NCBI RefSeq assembly: GCF_963583255.1
Contig: NC_084803.1
Location: 14,638,928 to 14,702,927 of the forward strand
Reading direction: 5' to 3'
Length of the DNA stretch: 64,000 nucleotides
Source of the DNA: Pyrus communis
Lineage: Eukaryota > Streptophyta > Magnoliopsida > Rosales > Rosaceae
Shown: positions 47,801-58,808 of the stretch, in pieces
Layout: each line of letters begins with the position of its first letter
How positions within the stretch are numbered: the stretch's first letter is position 1
Notes under the pieces: generated by a model
Databases searched by the model: none
What the model saw: the letters and a program-made list of their open reading frames with translations, nothing else
Told to the model about the DNA's origin: nothing
Translations under genes and position numbers: made by a program

Positions 47801-49203
47801 GTGGTAAAAGCTGCACGTACTAAAGAATCTAAGTTACAGTTGAGATAATGTTCTATTTTTATTTCATTTGTCTATATCCAATATATCAGGAAATTTTTCA
47901 GTGACAGTACACAGTCGACATGTTATCATAGTGTTAACTTGGCTTTTTTTTGTCCGTTTGGGTAGATTGGATGTAGATGTGGTCGATCTTGGACCTCCAG
48001 CGGATTGGGTGAAGATCAATGTGCAGAGAACTGTAAGTTTATCCAATACATGTTTGAACACAAGGAAATTTGCATCTGTGGAATTTTCGAGCACCATCCA
48101 GTATAATGAGATGTGTCATTTTTGCAGAAAGATTGTTTTGAGGTCTATGCTTTAGTTCCAGGGCTTCTCCGTGAGGAGGTAAGTTTACATGTTCCTGAAT
48201 CCGTCGCTCTCCTTCCTTTTGCTTTGCTACCGTACGATTCTTTGCATTCTTATAGAGATCATTTGTATATTCTTTTAGAAGACATGGATGCAATCGTTTC
48301 TTTTGTTATGTTCTTATTAAGGTGGGAATGGCAGTAAATCATAAGCCACGTTATAAAAACAGGAAGTAGCATAGTTGAAAGATGTTCAGACAAATTTGGG
48401 CCCCTTTGGGAGGATCACAAAACCACAGCCAATTTGTGCTGCACTCAACTAACTGCTTTGAGCTGGGGAAAAAGGGAAAAGATAAAAAAAAAATTGCTGT
48501 TTAAAAATGAACCAACTTTCATCAATCTCCCTTTTTTTTAAATGTGAGAACGGAGGAACCCGGCAAGTAGCCTGCTGATAACTTCTCTAGGCTGTTTCTT
48601 TGAGAGCTGTCGCTAAATTATGCCTTGGTAGAGTACGTACATGTTTGCATATCAAGGCATCTATTATCAGTTTTTGGATTTTGTACTCATGAAAGGGGAA
48701 AAAAAGCTTTAGAATCTAAAATTGAGTTGAGAAGTCCTGCTTGATATTTGTTTGATGTGTAAAATATTAGGTTTCTGTTTCGGTAATTACATTGCTTATC
48801 CTATTCTTTTGGAAATCAATCTCAGGTGCGTGTTCAATCAGATCCAGCTGGACGACTGGTTATAAGTGGAGAACCTGAGCATCCTGATAATCCATGGGGT
48901 GTCACGGCTTTCAAAAAGGTGTGTTTCTTTTTCTCTGTGGCTGCTGTCTAATGTCAAAAAACTGCTGTCTAATGTCAAAAAACCACGGTCATAAAGATCG
49001 GACTTCATATCTTTCACTTTAGCTTTCTTGACATGTTACAGGCTTAAACATTTTTAAACAGCAAAGGTGATTGATATGGTATTTGGCTTCGTGAACAGGT
49101 TGTCACCTTACCATCAAGAATTGATCCACACCAGACATCAGCTGTGGTCACCCTGCACGGGCAGTTGTTTGTTCGTGTTCCGTTCGAGCAGTCGGATCAG
49201 TAG
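44807..49203 (+). CDS. ARID/BRIGHT plus Hsp20-like domain protein
   Basis: Nuclear DNA-binding protein of the plant group that couples an ARID domain to a C-terminal alpha-crystallin fold. Twelve coding exons (44807-45705, 45807-45846, 45968-46020, 46518-46563, 46967-47050, 47370-47477, 47591-47642, 47763-47838, 47966-48032, 48128-48178, 48826-48918, 49099-49203) give 557 residues. Residues 1-260 are acidic and Ser/Asn-rich. ARID (about 265-355) includes FMKEVENFFKERNMEFKPPK, LWRGVTRLGGYDKV and LWRQVGEAFRPPKTCTT. Then come SGRARRDAAARAMQGWHS and the Hsp20-like part (about 455-557; YALVPGLLREEVRVQSD, then VVTLPSRIDP). The 47370 acceptor (AATTAG) was chosen because it keeps the conserved frame; the nearby CTGCAG acceptor would shift it. 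ARID binds AT-rich DNA; the role of the Hsp20 fold is not known to me. Confidence 0.9.
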
Positions 49204-49747
49204 CATTTCATGATGCCTGTCCATGCTTGACCATCAGGCTCTTCTGTAGAAATTAGACAGACTCTAGCAACCGTAATCAGGCCAAGTTAGCTAGTTTAGT
49301 TGGTTATAATCCACTAGGTCAGTACAGGTTATAACCTAACCGTTGTACTTATTTACCAACATGTTCAGTTACATGGCTAGGAATCCTCTTCTTCATTCAT
49401 TTTCTTGAAGATGTAACATTATTTCGGGAAGATACGCACTCAGATACGTGTTGAGCGCGCATGTTCGACTGCTATGTTGAATTTGTGCTCTTCAGATCAA
49501 TCATATCTAAGTTTTTAAAGATGAAAGATGAAGATAAATAACAGATCAATGAATGTCACAGCCAAAAAATAATAATGATTACTATAAGACTGCCCCATTT
49601 GAAGATAATTGTACATTCTGAAAGGGCATTTCGTAAGGCAAAAGAAAATGCATTCCGTAAATTTGAGTAACACAGCAAAATCATGAACGGGTTGTAAAAC
49701 TGGCGATTGACATCATACAAAAGACGGAAACAGGTGACCGAGGACCT
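49204..49747. other. Convergent 3' ends of ARID and PP7 genes
   Basis: 543 bp between two stop codons on opposite strands; it must contain both 3' UTRs and polyadenylation sites, which may overlap. No other feature is seen. Confidence 0.6.
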
Positions 49748-52639
49748 TCACGGGCTAGTCGCCATTGATGCCAAGTCCAACTCTTCGTCGGAATCAATCA
49801 CTTCTTCGAAATTGTAAAAGGGGTTTGCCTGCAATGGAAGCTCCAAGTAAGAACGAAAATATTTTAAACATGAACATTCGACTCCAACGCGAAACTAAAA
49901 ACTACCTTTGGTCTTGGAGTGATTGCTTCAAAGCTATGAAATACAGGATTATCGAAGTTCGGGGGTTCTAGAACAATGTAAGCCCCTTTATTTCTGTACC
50001 TCTCTTCTGTCCCCTGAGTGACAGAGGAAAAAAAAAAAAAAAAAAGTGATATTAATTGATATGAAAACATTAGCGTGTTGGTACGAGTCAGGTTCTAATG
50101 TCCAGTGACAACGAAAGCACAATATAATAAACTCGAAGACTCAATCAAGAGTAAAGAAAGGATAGCAGCATACCTCAATGGAGATGGAACAGTTAAACGA
50201 ATAATCAATTGCCATACATTTCAACACGCAAAAGCACATTTCACGTGCTGTGTGACATACACAAAAGCACAAAAGCACCATTTTGAATGACATGTTTAAC
50301 AGCACCCAATCTACTTTAAAAGGGGATGGATATAAGAAGGAAACATGTAAAAGCCCATCAACACAATCATACATGCATCAAGTAAACTTTGCAGCGCAAT
50401 TTGGCAAAGGAAAACCGTATACTGCCAACAGCCAATAAATGAACAGTTATGCCAAGAATTCACTAAAAACCGAGTTAGTGAATACCAATCTCAAAGAATG
50501 CTACACAAACCTGGAATTGTGGGTAGTCTGGAGCACTAAACAAAGTAATCAGCTTCCCGGACTCCACAATGTGATCTATGGTGTAACCGTTATCCATCCC
50601 ACCAAGACCTGGCCGCTTTTCCCGCGCATCTGGACCTTCATGCGATCTGATAATCAACTGTCGTTTTAACAAATATAGAATAACCCAAATCTTAGTATTG
50701 CATCTCGACTATGATTGCTAGTCATGCAAATATAACACAACTAAACGTAAAAAGAGAGTAGAAAGAAATCATCACATGCTTATTGTGGGAGAGAAACATA
50801 AAGTGCAACAGCCTCTGAGCAGTTTAGAAACATTACAGCTGCTAGTCATTTTTAAAGAGAATTAAAAACTAGGTATTTTCTTTCTTAACTAGTAAAATTC
50901 TAACGAAAGACATAGTCGAACCCTACCAACCATCTACCTATTGAGCCAAGGCCAAGGTGGTTAAAAATTATCAAAGCCAACAACAAACCCATAAGCACCT
51001 CCATACTCATACACAAGCCTTAACTGTCATCACGTAACTAGGACATACAAAAATACTCGGTGGTAATAACCTATTTGTCATCAACCCTATATTAGGGTTG
51101 CAAATTGATCATCCGGCTGATATTATTTCGACTAACCAGCTTAACATGGCTAGTAAATGCTAAGTTAACGCGTTGTCGACCCTTTGCCACCATATTTGAA
51201 AACAAAATGTTACCCTAAATTTAAATTCTCAAAAGGAAAAATAGTTATTGGCTAATTGCTATCCAGCCATCACTGCACTTGGAACACAGCAGTACCAAAA
51301 TTAAATTAAAAGTTTTGTTCCAAAAAAAGAAACGTGATTTGTCTCGATTTGTCTCTAGATTACAATTGAAGCATGCAATGCTTTGCAGTCGTATTACGTT
51401 ATCAATTGAACGCATCACTTAGCAACGAAGAAGAAGCAATTCACCATAAAGCAAACAAGAAAAAACATACTCTTAAAAATCAAAGTATCAACATTATATC
51501 CTAAAATGAATATTTTTCCATAAGTACTGTGTAAGTAAACTAACACTCAATTGCCTAAGACTAGAAATGTAGATTCCCAATCTTGCTATTACCTTGAGTT
51601 GAAACTTCTTGAGAAAATCCTCAGTGCAGTCAGGACCCCAAAGCAGACCAATGCCTCTCTCTTTATTCGGAGAAAGACCGGGCTTCATGGAGGGATCCGA
51701 CCACAGCACATCACCAGGAATCAAGTTCGAACCTTCCCATGGAGGATCAAGAACCGATCTTCGAGCCTTATTTAATTCTTCAAAGGATCCAAGAGACAAT
51801 GTACTACTGGGATCAGGATTGAAAGCTATCCTCCTATTCTTCTTTCCTTTCGATCTCTTGGGGGTCGCCGGTGTGCTGCGAAACAGCCCGCCATGAGCAG
51901 TATATACATATTTACCAACCATGGAGGTTAAGGGAAGACCTTCAAAGCACCCAAGACATTTTCGGTACACATGCTTCCCTTTATCTCCATACTTTGTCAG
52001 TACTTCCTTCTCGAATCCGTAAACCGAAGTGCAGTATTTCGATTCATGATTTCCTCTTAAAAGATAAACACTTCTGGGCAAAAACACCTTCCAAGCTAAT
52101 AAAATTAAGAAGCTTTCTAGACCCCAAGCCCCTCTGTCAACGTAATCGCCATTGAAGACAAAAAATCGGTTTTCTGATGGAAACCCAGCATCATTTAAGA
52201 GAAAAAGGAGGTCGTGCAGCTGACCGTGAAGGTCTCCGACGACCACCACGGTAGATTCGGGGCCTAACTGATCGACAGCGACACAATTGGCCTCTTTGTG
52301 GAGGATCTTGGATGCGCAGAGGACCAAGCTATCGAAAACCTCTACGGGAAACACGTCGGGCAACTGGGTCGGGTCCAGATTTCTGGATGCCCAATCAAAA
52401 ACGGACATGAGGTTTCGGACCCATTCGAGACTGAGCTTTCCGTCAGCCGGCCAACCAACTGGGGTTTCCGGATTAGGCCCCAGCGGTGATGGGTTGTTTT
52501 CGGATTCGGAGTTGGCGACAGCGGAAGACGCCGAATTGGAGACCGGCGGCGGTGCTGCTGCTAATACTTCTGCAACTTCTTGAGATGCAGATGGAGCAGG
52601 AGCCACTGCTGCAATCTCTGCATCTGAATTGCTTGACAT
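49748..52639 (-). CDS. PP7: Serine/threonine protein phosphatase 7
   Basis: Metal-dependent PPP-family phosphatase. In Arabidopsis PP7 is nuclear, binds calmodulin and acts in heat and blue-light responses; transfer of that role here is inference. Four exons (52639-51593, 50657-50511, 50013-49906, 49828-49748) join in frame to 460 residues. An Ala/Ser/Pro-rich N-terminus (1-65) precedes the catalytic core: GDLHGQ (135-140), GDYVDRG (164-170), RGNHE (195-199), HGG (249-251) and the SHEG histidine (355), all intact. A basic insert after HGG ([11 protein letters not shown], about 260-270) is the PP7-type insertion and a possible nuclear signal. The acidic tail is [14 protein letters not shown]. 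Introns fall only in the C-terminal third; the first is about 940 bp. Confidence 0.94.
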
Positions 52640-53875
52640 CTTTGACCAAACCCTAAAAAAATACGAATTAAATGTGCATGTTTATGAATTTATATACATG
52701 AATTCGTCTGGGAATTTTGCAGAATACATAGTAATACACAGTGTACTTCTAATTGTTGCTCCAGTTTATACACATAATTAATTTTGATTAATATGTCAAT
52801 TTTTTTTAATTTAAATCATTGTTTGGGAAGTGCAACAGTCACTTCTCCTTCAATTTTTCACGAATTCGGATATTTTGGGATTCGTGAATCGTGTCCGTTC
52901 ATCGTATATCGTGCGGTTATTAATTATTTTAAATATTTTATTTGAAAATTGAATACAAATAATAACTGATAAAAACTGATTACACAATATACGATAAACA
53001 AACATAATTTATAAATTTTTATAATCCTAACCAAAAGAATCAGGATCCGTTGAATTATTCACAGCTAATTTGTCATAAAAGAATTAATTGCCGCGTCAGT
53101 GCTCGCCCTAGTTGAAGCAAAAGTGAAACGTCCAAACTTTGCTGAGTTGGAATTTGGTATTGTACATCCAATTATGCATCATTTGCATCTCTATGATCAC
53201 GTTGTCCGTCAATACTATAATGTTATGTATATTTATATTTTTATGTAATATTATATTACTAGTTTAGAAAGGGATTATGTTTGAGTTGACGTGCAAATCT
53301 CACTCATAATTTAAAGTACAATAATATTTTGTGTGTCTATTTTTTTTCTAGGATAAGATGTTTTATTCAAAATAACATAAGATCATACAAAAAATGACGC
53401 AAAACAACTTAGTCCAAAGCCCGTGCTTGAAAATCAAGAAGCAAAAGTATCATTCATTTTCTACGTATTTTGAAAATGTTTGTACATGACTTAAAGTTAT
53501 AAATGCTACATAATTGGTCCTTTAGACTTTAGTACATCAAATTAATTATAATATTCCATTCGTCCAAATTATTAAGTTAAAAGTTAATTCTTATACATGA
53601 GGTGAGGTTACATGAACGTTATATAAATGTTACGTATGTCAACTTTCATTTCTCCGTCCATTGGTACTTCTATAAGGTTAAGATTTTCTTTCCTAAAAAA
53701 CAAGTTACTTATTGTGACAAGACTTTGTTCTTGGTCAACCGTAAGACATTTGTTAACCACTTAACCTAGTGTACTTCTATGTATGTAAGTAAATTGGGAG
53801 CATCTGAGTACTACATTAAACAAATAAAGACGACAAGTCAACTTACCGATGATGGAAGCATTCCAAAAATTTAAG
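52640..53875. other. Spacer upstream of PP7
   Basis: Contains the PP7 promoter on the right-hand side of its ATG and then AT-rich sequence. Around 52860-52995, TTCGTGAATCGTGTCCGTTC and ACAATATACGATAAACAAAC form partly inverted arms that may be a decayed MITE. No gene is seen. Confidence 0.45.
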
Positions 53876-54033
53876 GAAGTTTTAACGAAAAGCCCACGGT
53901 ACTGTTCATTTTAACGAAAAATCATATTTTTACACTAAAAAGTCAATCCGGTACTATTCACTTTACCCTTTATTTTATTCTTATTGTCAAAATTCAAAGT
54001 TTTCAAGTATTTTTCATTAGTTTTTCTAAAATT
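53876..54033 (+). repeat. MITE-like repeat, family C copy 3
   Basis: About 158 bp reading GAAGTTTTAACGAAAAGCCC, then TTCATTTTAACGAAAAATCA, TTTTTACACTAAAAAG and TACTATTCACTTTACCCTTT. Same family as 44101-44264 (inverted) and 37672-37801. Confidence 0.7.
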
Positions 54034-54254
54034 TAATCGGACATCAACTTTTGAAACATAGGCCCAAGACAGGCCCTAAGCCTGGTCAGATTCATTGAAC
54101 TCAAACGATTCTTGAAACCCAGGGAAAAATATGTAACCCTGTATAACTTATAAGGCCCAAACTTGGACTAATGAACAAGCGACCCTTATTGGCCAATTTT
54201 TGTTTTTTCTCTACATTTTTTTCACTACAACGTTATATCCACACTAAAAGTGGG

Positions 54255-54385
54255 AGCTTTGAGCTAAATTACACAGAGGTCAACCATAATAATTTAGTTC
54301 AAATTTGTCATTAAAGAAAATCGAACTTAAAATCTCTTACTTACTAGTAAAAAAGATTATCACTAGACCATACTTTTAAATATCA
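54255..54385 (-). repeat. Degenerate SINE remnant
   Basis: On the minus strand it has A-box-like TATGGTCTAGTGAT, B-box-like AAGTTCGATTTTC, and a body similar to the SINE at 63154-63358. The A-tail is lost. Confidence 0.55.
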
Positions 54386-54509
54386 CATTCCTCTTCGATG
54401 CCAGCGCTGTGCGCTTTTTTCCTTTTTTTAAGTTTAAATAATTCGCAGGTTTTAAAAAAAAAAAAAATTTGGTTGAATGAAACTAACCGTTGATAGATAC
54501 TTGAATCTT

Positions 54510-55053
54510 TAATTATTTTTAACTACACTCCCTGAAACTCCATTTTGATCTCATTTTGTTTTTTGTTACTCAAAAGTCACCACTTTACTCCTTGAAACTC
54601 CAAATTCGCTCCACTTTGACTTGTGGACTCTCTCTTCACCCTAAAACTTATAAGTCAACTCCTAAAACATATGTGAAATCCAATACCCACTAAGACTATA
54701 TCATATCTGCAATAAATTTGATTATAAATCTCCATTATGCGTTAACATTCAACAATTAGAGAATATTAAGTTTATATAAAATTGAAGAGGTGAAAACAAA
54801 AATTAAATTGATTAGCCTAGCGCACCTAAATCAAACCTACATAAGAATTAACAGATCTAAGGCAATGTTGAGCGGGTTTTGAGTTTTAAAAAGACAAATT
54901 TCGAGTTTCATGGGACAAAATGGGATCAAAATTGAGTTACAGGAGGCAAAGTGGAGCGTACCTTGAATTTCAGGGAGTAAAGTGGCAATTTTTTAGTTAT
55001 AAAGAGTAAAGGGAAATTAAAATCGAATTTCAGAGCCATAGCTAAAAATAAGC
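54510..55053. repeat. Long-inverted-repeat element
   Basis: The left arm (54510-54630: ACTCCCTGAAACTCC, ATTTTGATCTCATTTTG, CACCACTTTACTCCTTGAAA, CGCTCCACTTTGAC) is the approximate inverse of the right arm (about 54900-55053: CAAAATGGGATCAAAAT, GCAAAGTGGAGCG, TTTCAGGGAGTAAAGTGGCA). A roughly 270-bp centre has no ORF of note. Long terminal inverted repeats suggest a Mutator-like MITE. Target duplications were not identified. Confidence 0.65.
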
Positions 55054-55062
55054 CTTAAAGCA

Positions 55063-55066
<4 letters not shown>

Positions 55067-55110
<44 letters not shown>
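55067..55110. repeat. (TA)n microsatellite
   Basis: An uninterrupted run of about 22 TA units, directly after the long-inverted-repeat element. Confidence 0.95.
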
Positions 55111-55114
<4 letters not shown>

Positions 55115-56136
55115 GTGTTAATCTTCATTAACATACATAAGCTTGAGCTAACATTACTTAAATGATATTTAGACATGTAGTTTTCAATAAGATTTGAGAC
55201 ATCTTTAATCGAGTAAATTTTCTATTTGTCTTCCCACTAACCTAATTAAAATCCGAAAATATCCAAATTAAATTACTCAAGAATAATCATGCATAACAAG
55301 TCTTCTCAATGTTAGAATTGTCGCGTAATTAAAAAATTGTGACCAAATAAAACACATGTACTTGTTTTATTAGTTTTCATTTTTCCTTCTCATGGAATAG
55401 TCCTCCAAATGGAAGGAAGAACGTTCTTACCGTCATGGTGGTTTAAGGATTGCCACTTGAATCCGTCATCATCGGCCACGTCACTCTGGATAATATTTTA
55501 GGGTTTTGCTTCTTCTAATCTTCTGAAAGATGGGTTACCAACAAATATATTTTTCGATGCGAACGTTGATCAAACATCCACCCTTTTACAAGTTAGAAGT
55601 TCCAACGTTGTGGGAGGGCCACGACAACCCTCTCTGTGTCTAAAAAATTGTACCGAATTCTAACCATTTGAATTGTTACGTTTATATATCGTTTATTATA
55701 AACAAATGGATTAATTTATGGTGGCAAATGTCAATCTGCATTCCAATTTCACCGTGATTTGATTAAATTCCTAATTTCTAATGACTTTCTTCTGTATTAA
55801 AACTCGTGCCTTGACTTCCCATGCACATCACGCAAATTCACATACCTACTAGTTCCCATTACGATTCGGCGAGGGATAGTCAAACCGTGCAGAAAAAATT
55901 TGAGTCTCACCGATTTATCGTGATCGATACAATGAATATCTCGGATAATGTGTGAGATAAGAAAACTTTTCAATGCAAGATTTATCTGTTCATATTTCGG
56001 ATATATTGAAAAATCTATCCACCGTTCATAATGCATATATTTTGACAAAAAAAAAAAAATACACATGTACGTGGGTGGCTTCCAAATACTAGCGTGGTAG
56101 ACTCCTAGTTACTTGATAATTGCAGGGAAAGTTTCT
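55111..56136. other. Spacer, nothing recognised
   Basis: AT-rich sequence without a supportable gene. The short ORF at 55797-56066 has no family resemblance. Confidence 0.45.
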
Positions 56137-56226
56137 GGGTGTCATCATAAGATGGATACACATAATCATTGTTCTTGGGTGTCATCTTGGGTGTCATCAT
56201 AAGATGGATACACATAATCATTGTTC
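56137..56226. repeat. ~40-bp direct repeat pair at the hAT-like edge
   Basis: GGTGTCATCATAAGATGGAT, continued by ACACATAATCATTGTTCT, occurs at about 56138-56175 and again at about 56191-56226, separated by TTGGGTGTCATC. The second copy runs into the left end of the hAT-like element. Confidence 0.8.
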
Positions 56227-56663
56227 TAAAAAAATTTGTCAAACACTGTGCCTAGACCCCACCTAGATTCTAAGCGGCTAGCCACTACTCACTTAATACT
56301 TAGACATTTGAAAATTAAGAAATGATGCCTAAACTTGCTTAGGTGTCCATCTAGGCATCCGCATAGGTCGAGATTCTCCTTTAGACAGAAAATTGATAAT
56401 TTATTTTTTTAATAAAATGTAAGAGACATATTAAATACTTGGATGAAGACTGGTGTTTCATATGTTTTCAATATATTCTGATACTTTATAACCTATATGT
56501 CATTTTATTTTTCATTTTATTATTCTAATACAAGTATATATATATTTTCAAATATAAACATGCACTTATTTATATGATATATAATAAAATTACTTAAATT
56601 CGCCTAATCCACTTGGGTCTCTGCCTAGCCACTTAAGCCCTAGGTAGCGTGTTTAGAACCTTG
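56219..56663. mobile_element. Non-autonomous hAT-like element, copy 2
   Basis: About 445 bp. The left end CATTGTTCTAAAAAAAT and right end TTTAGAACCTTG correspond to the ends of the element at 17009-17726. Shared interior words include GCACTTATTTATA with a following poly-A/T region and TTCGCCTA with CCCTAGG near the right end. An 8-bp target duplication is not convincing here, so the left edge is uncertain. Confidence 0.6.
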
Positions 56664-56669
56664 CATGAA

Positions 56670-57116
56670 CACACAAGATTGGTGAGACACTTTAACGACT
56701 CCATAATGCATACGTTTGACAAATTAAGCAAAATATCTCCTCACGAATCATTTATGATAGAGTGAGTTCTGCATCGGTGGCCGGAGCTGGCCATCCCCGG
56801 CACTCTTCTTCCTACCATAACGACAACGTCCGTAAAAAACGTTGAGAAAGTTGATAACCAACAAGGAAAATGTCATTTATTTTGTCACATCTTTTCACCT
56901 TTTACTCATCTACTGATTTATCGGTTTGTAATTTTCCTTGGTTTTGTCTATGATAGATTTGTTTGGATGGATTTAATAAAGTTCCCTCAATATTTATACA
57001 ATATTTAATAAAATAAATAACAATTTTAATATGCTAAAACTGAGATTAACGATTAATATTTATTTCACTAAAGCAGCCTAGCTAGTGACTTTTTTTTTTT
57101 ATTGTGTTTGAAAATT
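56670..57116. other. Spacer, nothing recognised
   Basis: Non-coding sequence with a short GC-richer patch (about 56770-56830, CGGTGGCCGGAGCTGGCC). No gene is seen. Confidence 0.45.
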
Positions 57117-57615
57117 GAAAGATACTGTTACTATTATTTATCAAAACCCTATTAAAAAGTGAATCACTCTACCAAAAAAGCCAATTCATAAGTCCATCGA
57201 AACCCTAATGTATCCTTGAAAGATATTATTACTCTTATTTATCAAAACCCTAATTAAAAAAGTTAATCACTTTACCAAAAAAGCAAGTTCGTAAGTCTAT
57301 AAAAACCCTAATGTATCCTTGGAAGATATTATTACTCTTATTTATTTATTAAAACCCTAGTAAAAAAGTTAATCACTCTACCAAAAAAAACCAATTCATA
57401 CATCTATCATGACCCTAATGTATCCTTAAAAGATATATTACTCTTATTTATCAAAACCCCAATAAAAAAGTTAACCACTCTACCAAAAAGCCAAATCATA
57501 AGTCTATCAAAACCCTAATGTATCCTTGAAAGATGTTATTACTCTTAATTATTTATCAAAACCCTAATAAAAAAAAGTTAACCACTCTACCAAAAAAGCC
57601 AATTCACAAGTCAAA
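57117..57615. repeat. Five-copy minisatellite with telo-box motifs
   Basis: About five tandem units of roughly 95-105 bp. Each unit reads TTATCAAAACCCTAAT, an A-run, GTTAATCACTCTACCAAAA, CCAATTCATAAGTCTATC, AAAACCCTAATGTATCCTTG, AAAGATATTATTACTCTTA. Each therefore has two AAACCCTA-type words, about nine in the array. Units differ by small indels and substitutions. It lies about 670 bp upstream of the gene at 58281. Confidence 0.9.
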
Positions 57616-58188
57616 CAATGTTAGAATTTAGACCACCCTAAAACGTAGGATTATATTAGATTACCAGTTTGCGAGGGCTTTGTCCCCACGGATCACTGAA
57701 TCGAATCAACTTTGTCTAATAATTTGGCTACTTTACTCACCTAATTTGAAAAGGGACACTTGGATTTCCTCTTTCTTTTGTCCCCCTTATGGCCTCCATT
57801 CATATCAATTATTCAAAACTAAGCTTTCTCTTAAACAAATGTATATAATCCACGAGCTATTCATCTAAAAAGAAAAAGCTATTCACCTTAAACTTCACTA
57901 TATTTTGAATATAACGAGTTATTCATTATAATTCAATCCGACATACCAAATCAGATGCCTAAAATATCTTAAATAGTTACAGCTCGTTTGTCATTTCCTT
58001 GTCGGGTATGAAGCCAGACGGTGTCATTTTATGTATTTAATAATGATGTGATTCCACAGTCCACCCACTTGACAGTGCCGTCCAAAAATCTAAGCACTCC
58101 ATCGACATTTCCAAGGCCCTTCCCTCCAAACCAAACCCCTCCTCCTTAATCATCACCCTCACCATCCAAAAAGTCGTCCTTCAACCTT

Positions 58189-58207
58189 ATTTATATATAT
58201 ATATATA
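58189..58207 (+). promoter_or_regulatory. TATA region of the small Arg-rich protein gene
   Basis: TTATTTATATATATATATATA-type stretch followed by CCCCTACACC, 74-92 bases upstream of the ATG at 58281, a usual distance for a plant TATA box plus a short leader. Confidence 0.55.
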
Positions 58208-58280
58208 CCCCTACACCACAAAACATATTCACATTGCTTCTGGAAAAACTTCACAAACCCCCTCCCCAACCCAAAACCAA

Positions 58281-58739
58281 ATGACAAACATGGGACACAT
58301 GAGCTACAACAGAGTCGGAAATAGCAGACCAAACAGAGGATTCCGGCTAAACCATAGAAGATTTTCCGTCTCCAGGCTCCTACGTGCCCGGTTCGTGTGT
58401 TTGTTCAGATTCTTAAGGTGTTCGTTCAGATTCTTAAGGTGTTCATATGGGCAAGCTCTGCAGTGTCTAAAGAAAAGTATGGGAAGAAATATTCCTGGGA
58501 CTAGTAGTCCCGGTACTAATTATGGCCCTAGTAGTATCAAGAGGAACAGCAGCAGCAGCAGCAGTAGCAGAAGGAGTTTGGTCACTAAAGAGATGAAACA
58601 AAAGAAGGGACGGTCGGGATCAGCTGATTGCTGCAGACTGAGATCATATGGACGGTCCAATTCTTTCTATGCAGAAGCCATTGCTGACTGTTTGGAGTTC
58701 ATCAAAAGGTCTTCTGTTTCTGTTGATCAAAACCCCTAG
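58281..58739 (+). CDS. Small basic Arg/Ser-rich protein, unknown
   Basis: Intronless 152-residue protein. The N-terminus (about 1-40) is rich in Arg and Asn. Then comes an exact duplication of the heptapeptide F-R-F-L-R-C-S (residues 42-48 and 49-55), encoded by a tandem 21-bp repeat at 58404-58445. A serine run (about 90-97) follows, from an AGC microsatellite, then a basic stretch (KEMKQKKGR). A C-terminal block SNSFYAEAIADCLEFIKRSS looks like the conserved core, an amphipathic helix. There is no signal peptide or enzyme motif. I do not recognise the family with certainty. ATG 58281 is first; another in-frame ATG lies at 58290. A TATA box and compact leader support a real gene. Confidence 0.75.
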   Translation: MTNMGHMSYNRVGNSRPNRGFRLNHRRFSVSRLLRARFVCLFRFLRCSFRFLRCSYGQALQCLKKSMGRNIPGTSSPGTNYGPSSIKRNSSSSSSSRRSLVTKEMKQKKGRSGSADCCRLRSYGRSNSFYAEAIADCLEFIKRSSVSVDQNP

Positions 58740-58767
58740 TTTTTTTTTTTATGTTATGCTTTGTGCT

Positions 58768-58772
<5 letters not shown>

Positions 58773-58802
<30 letters not shown>
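58773..58802. repeat. (AT)n microsatellite in 3' UTR
   Basis: About 15 AT units, 35 bp after the stop codon of the small Arg-rich protein gene. Confidence 0.9.

Positions 58803-58808
<6 letters not shown>

Noticed and set aside
52287..52583. Plus-strand ORF opposite the PP7 N-terminus
   Set aside because: Antisense shadow of the low-complexity PP7 start.
57117..57615. CRISPR-like array
   Set aside because: The repeats are contiguous ~100-bp units without unique spacers, in a plant nuclear sequence; it is a minisatellite.
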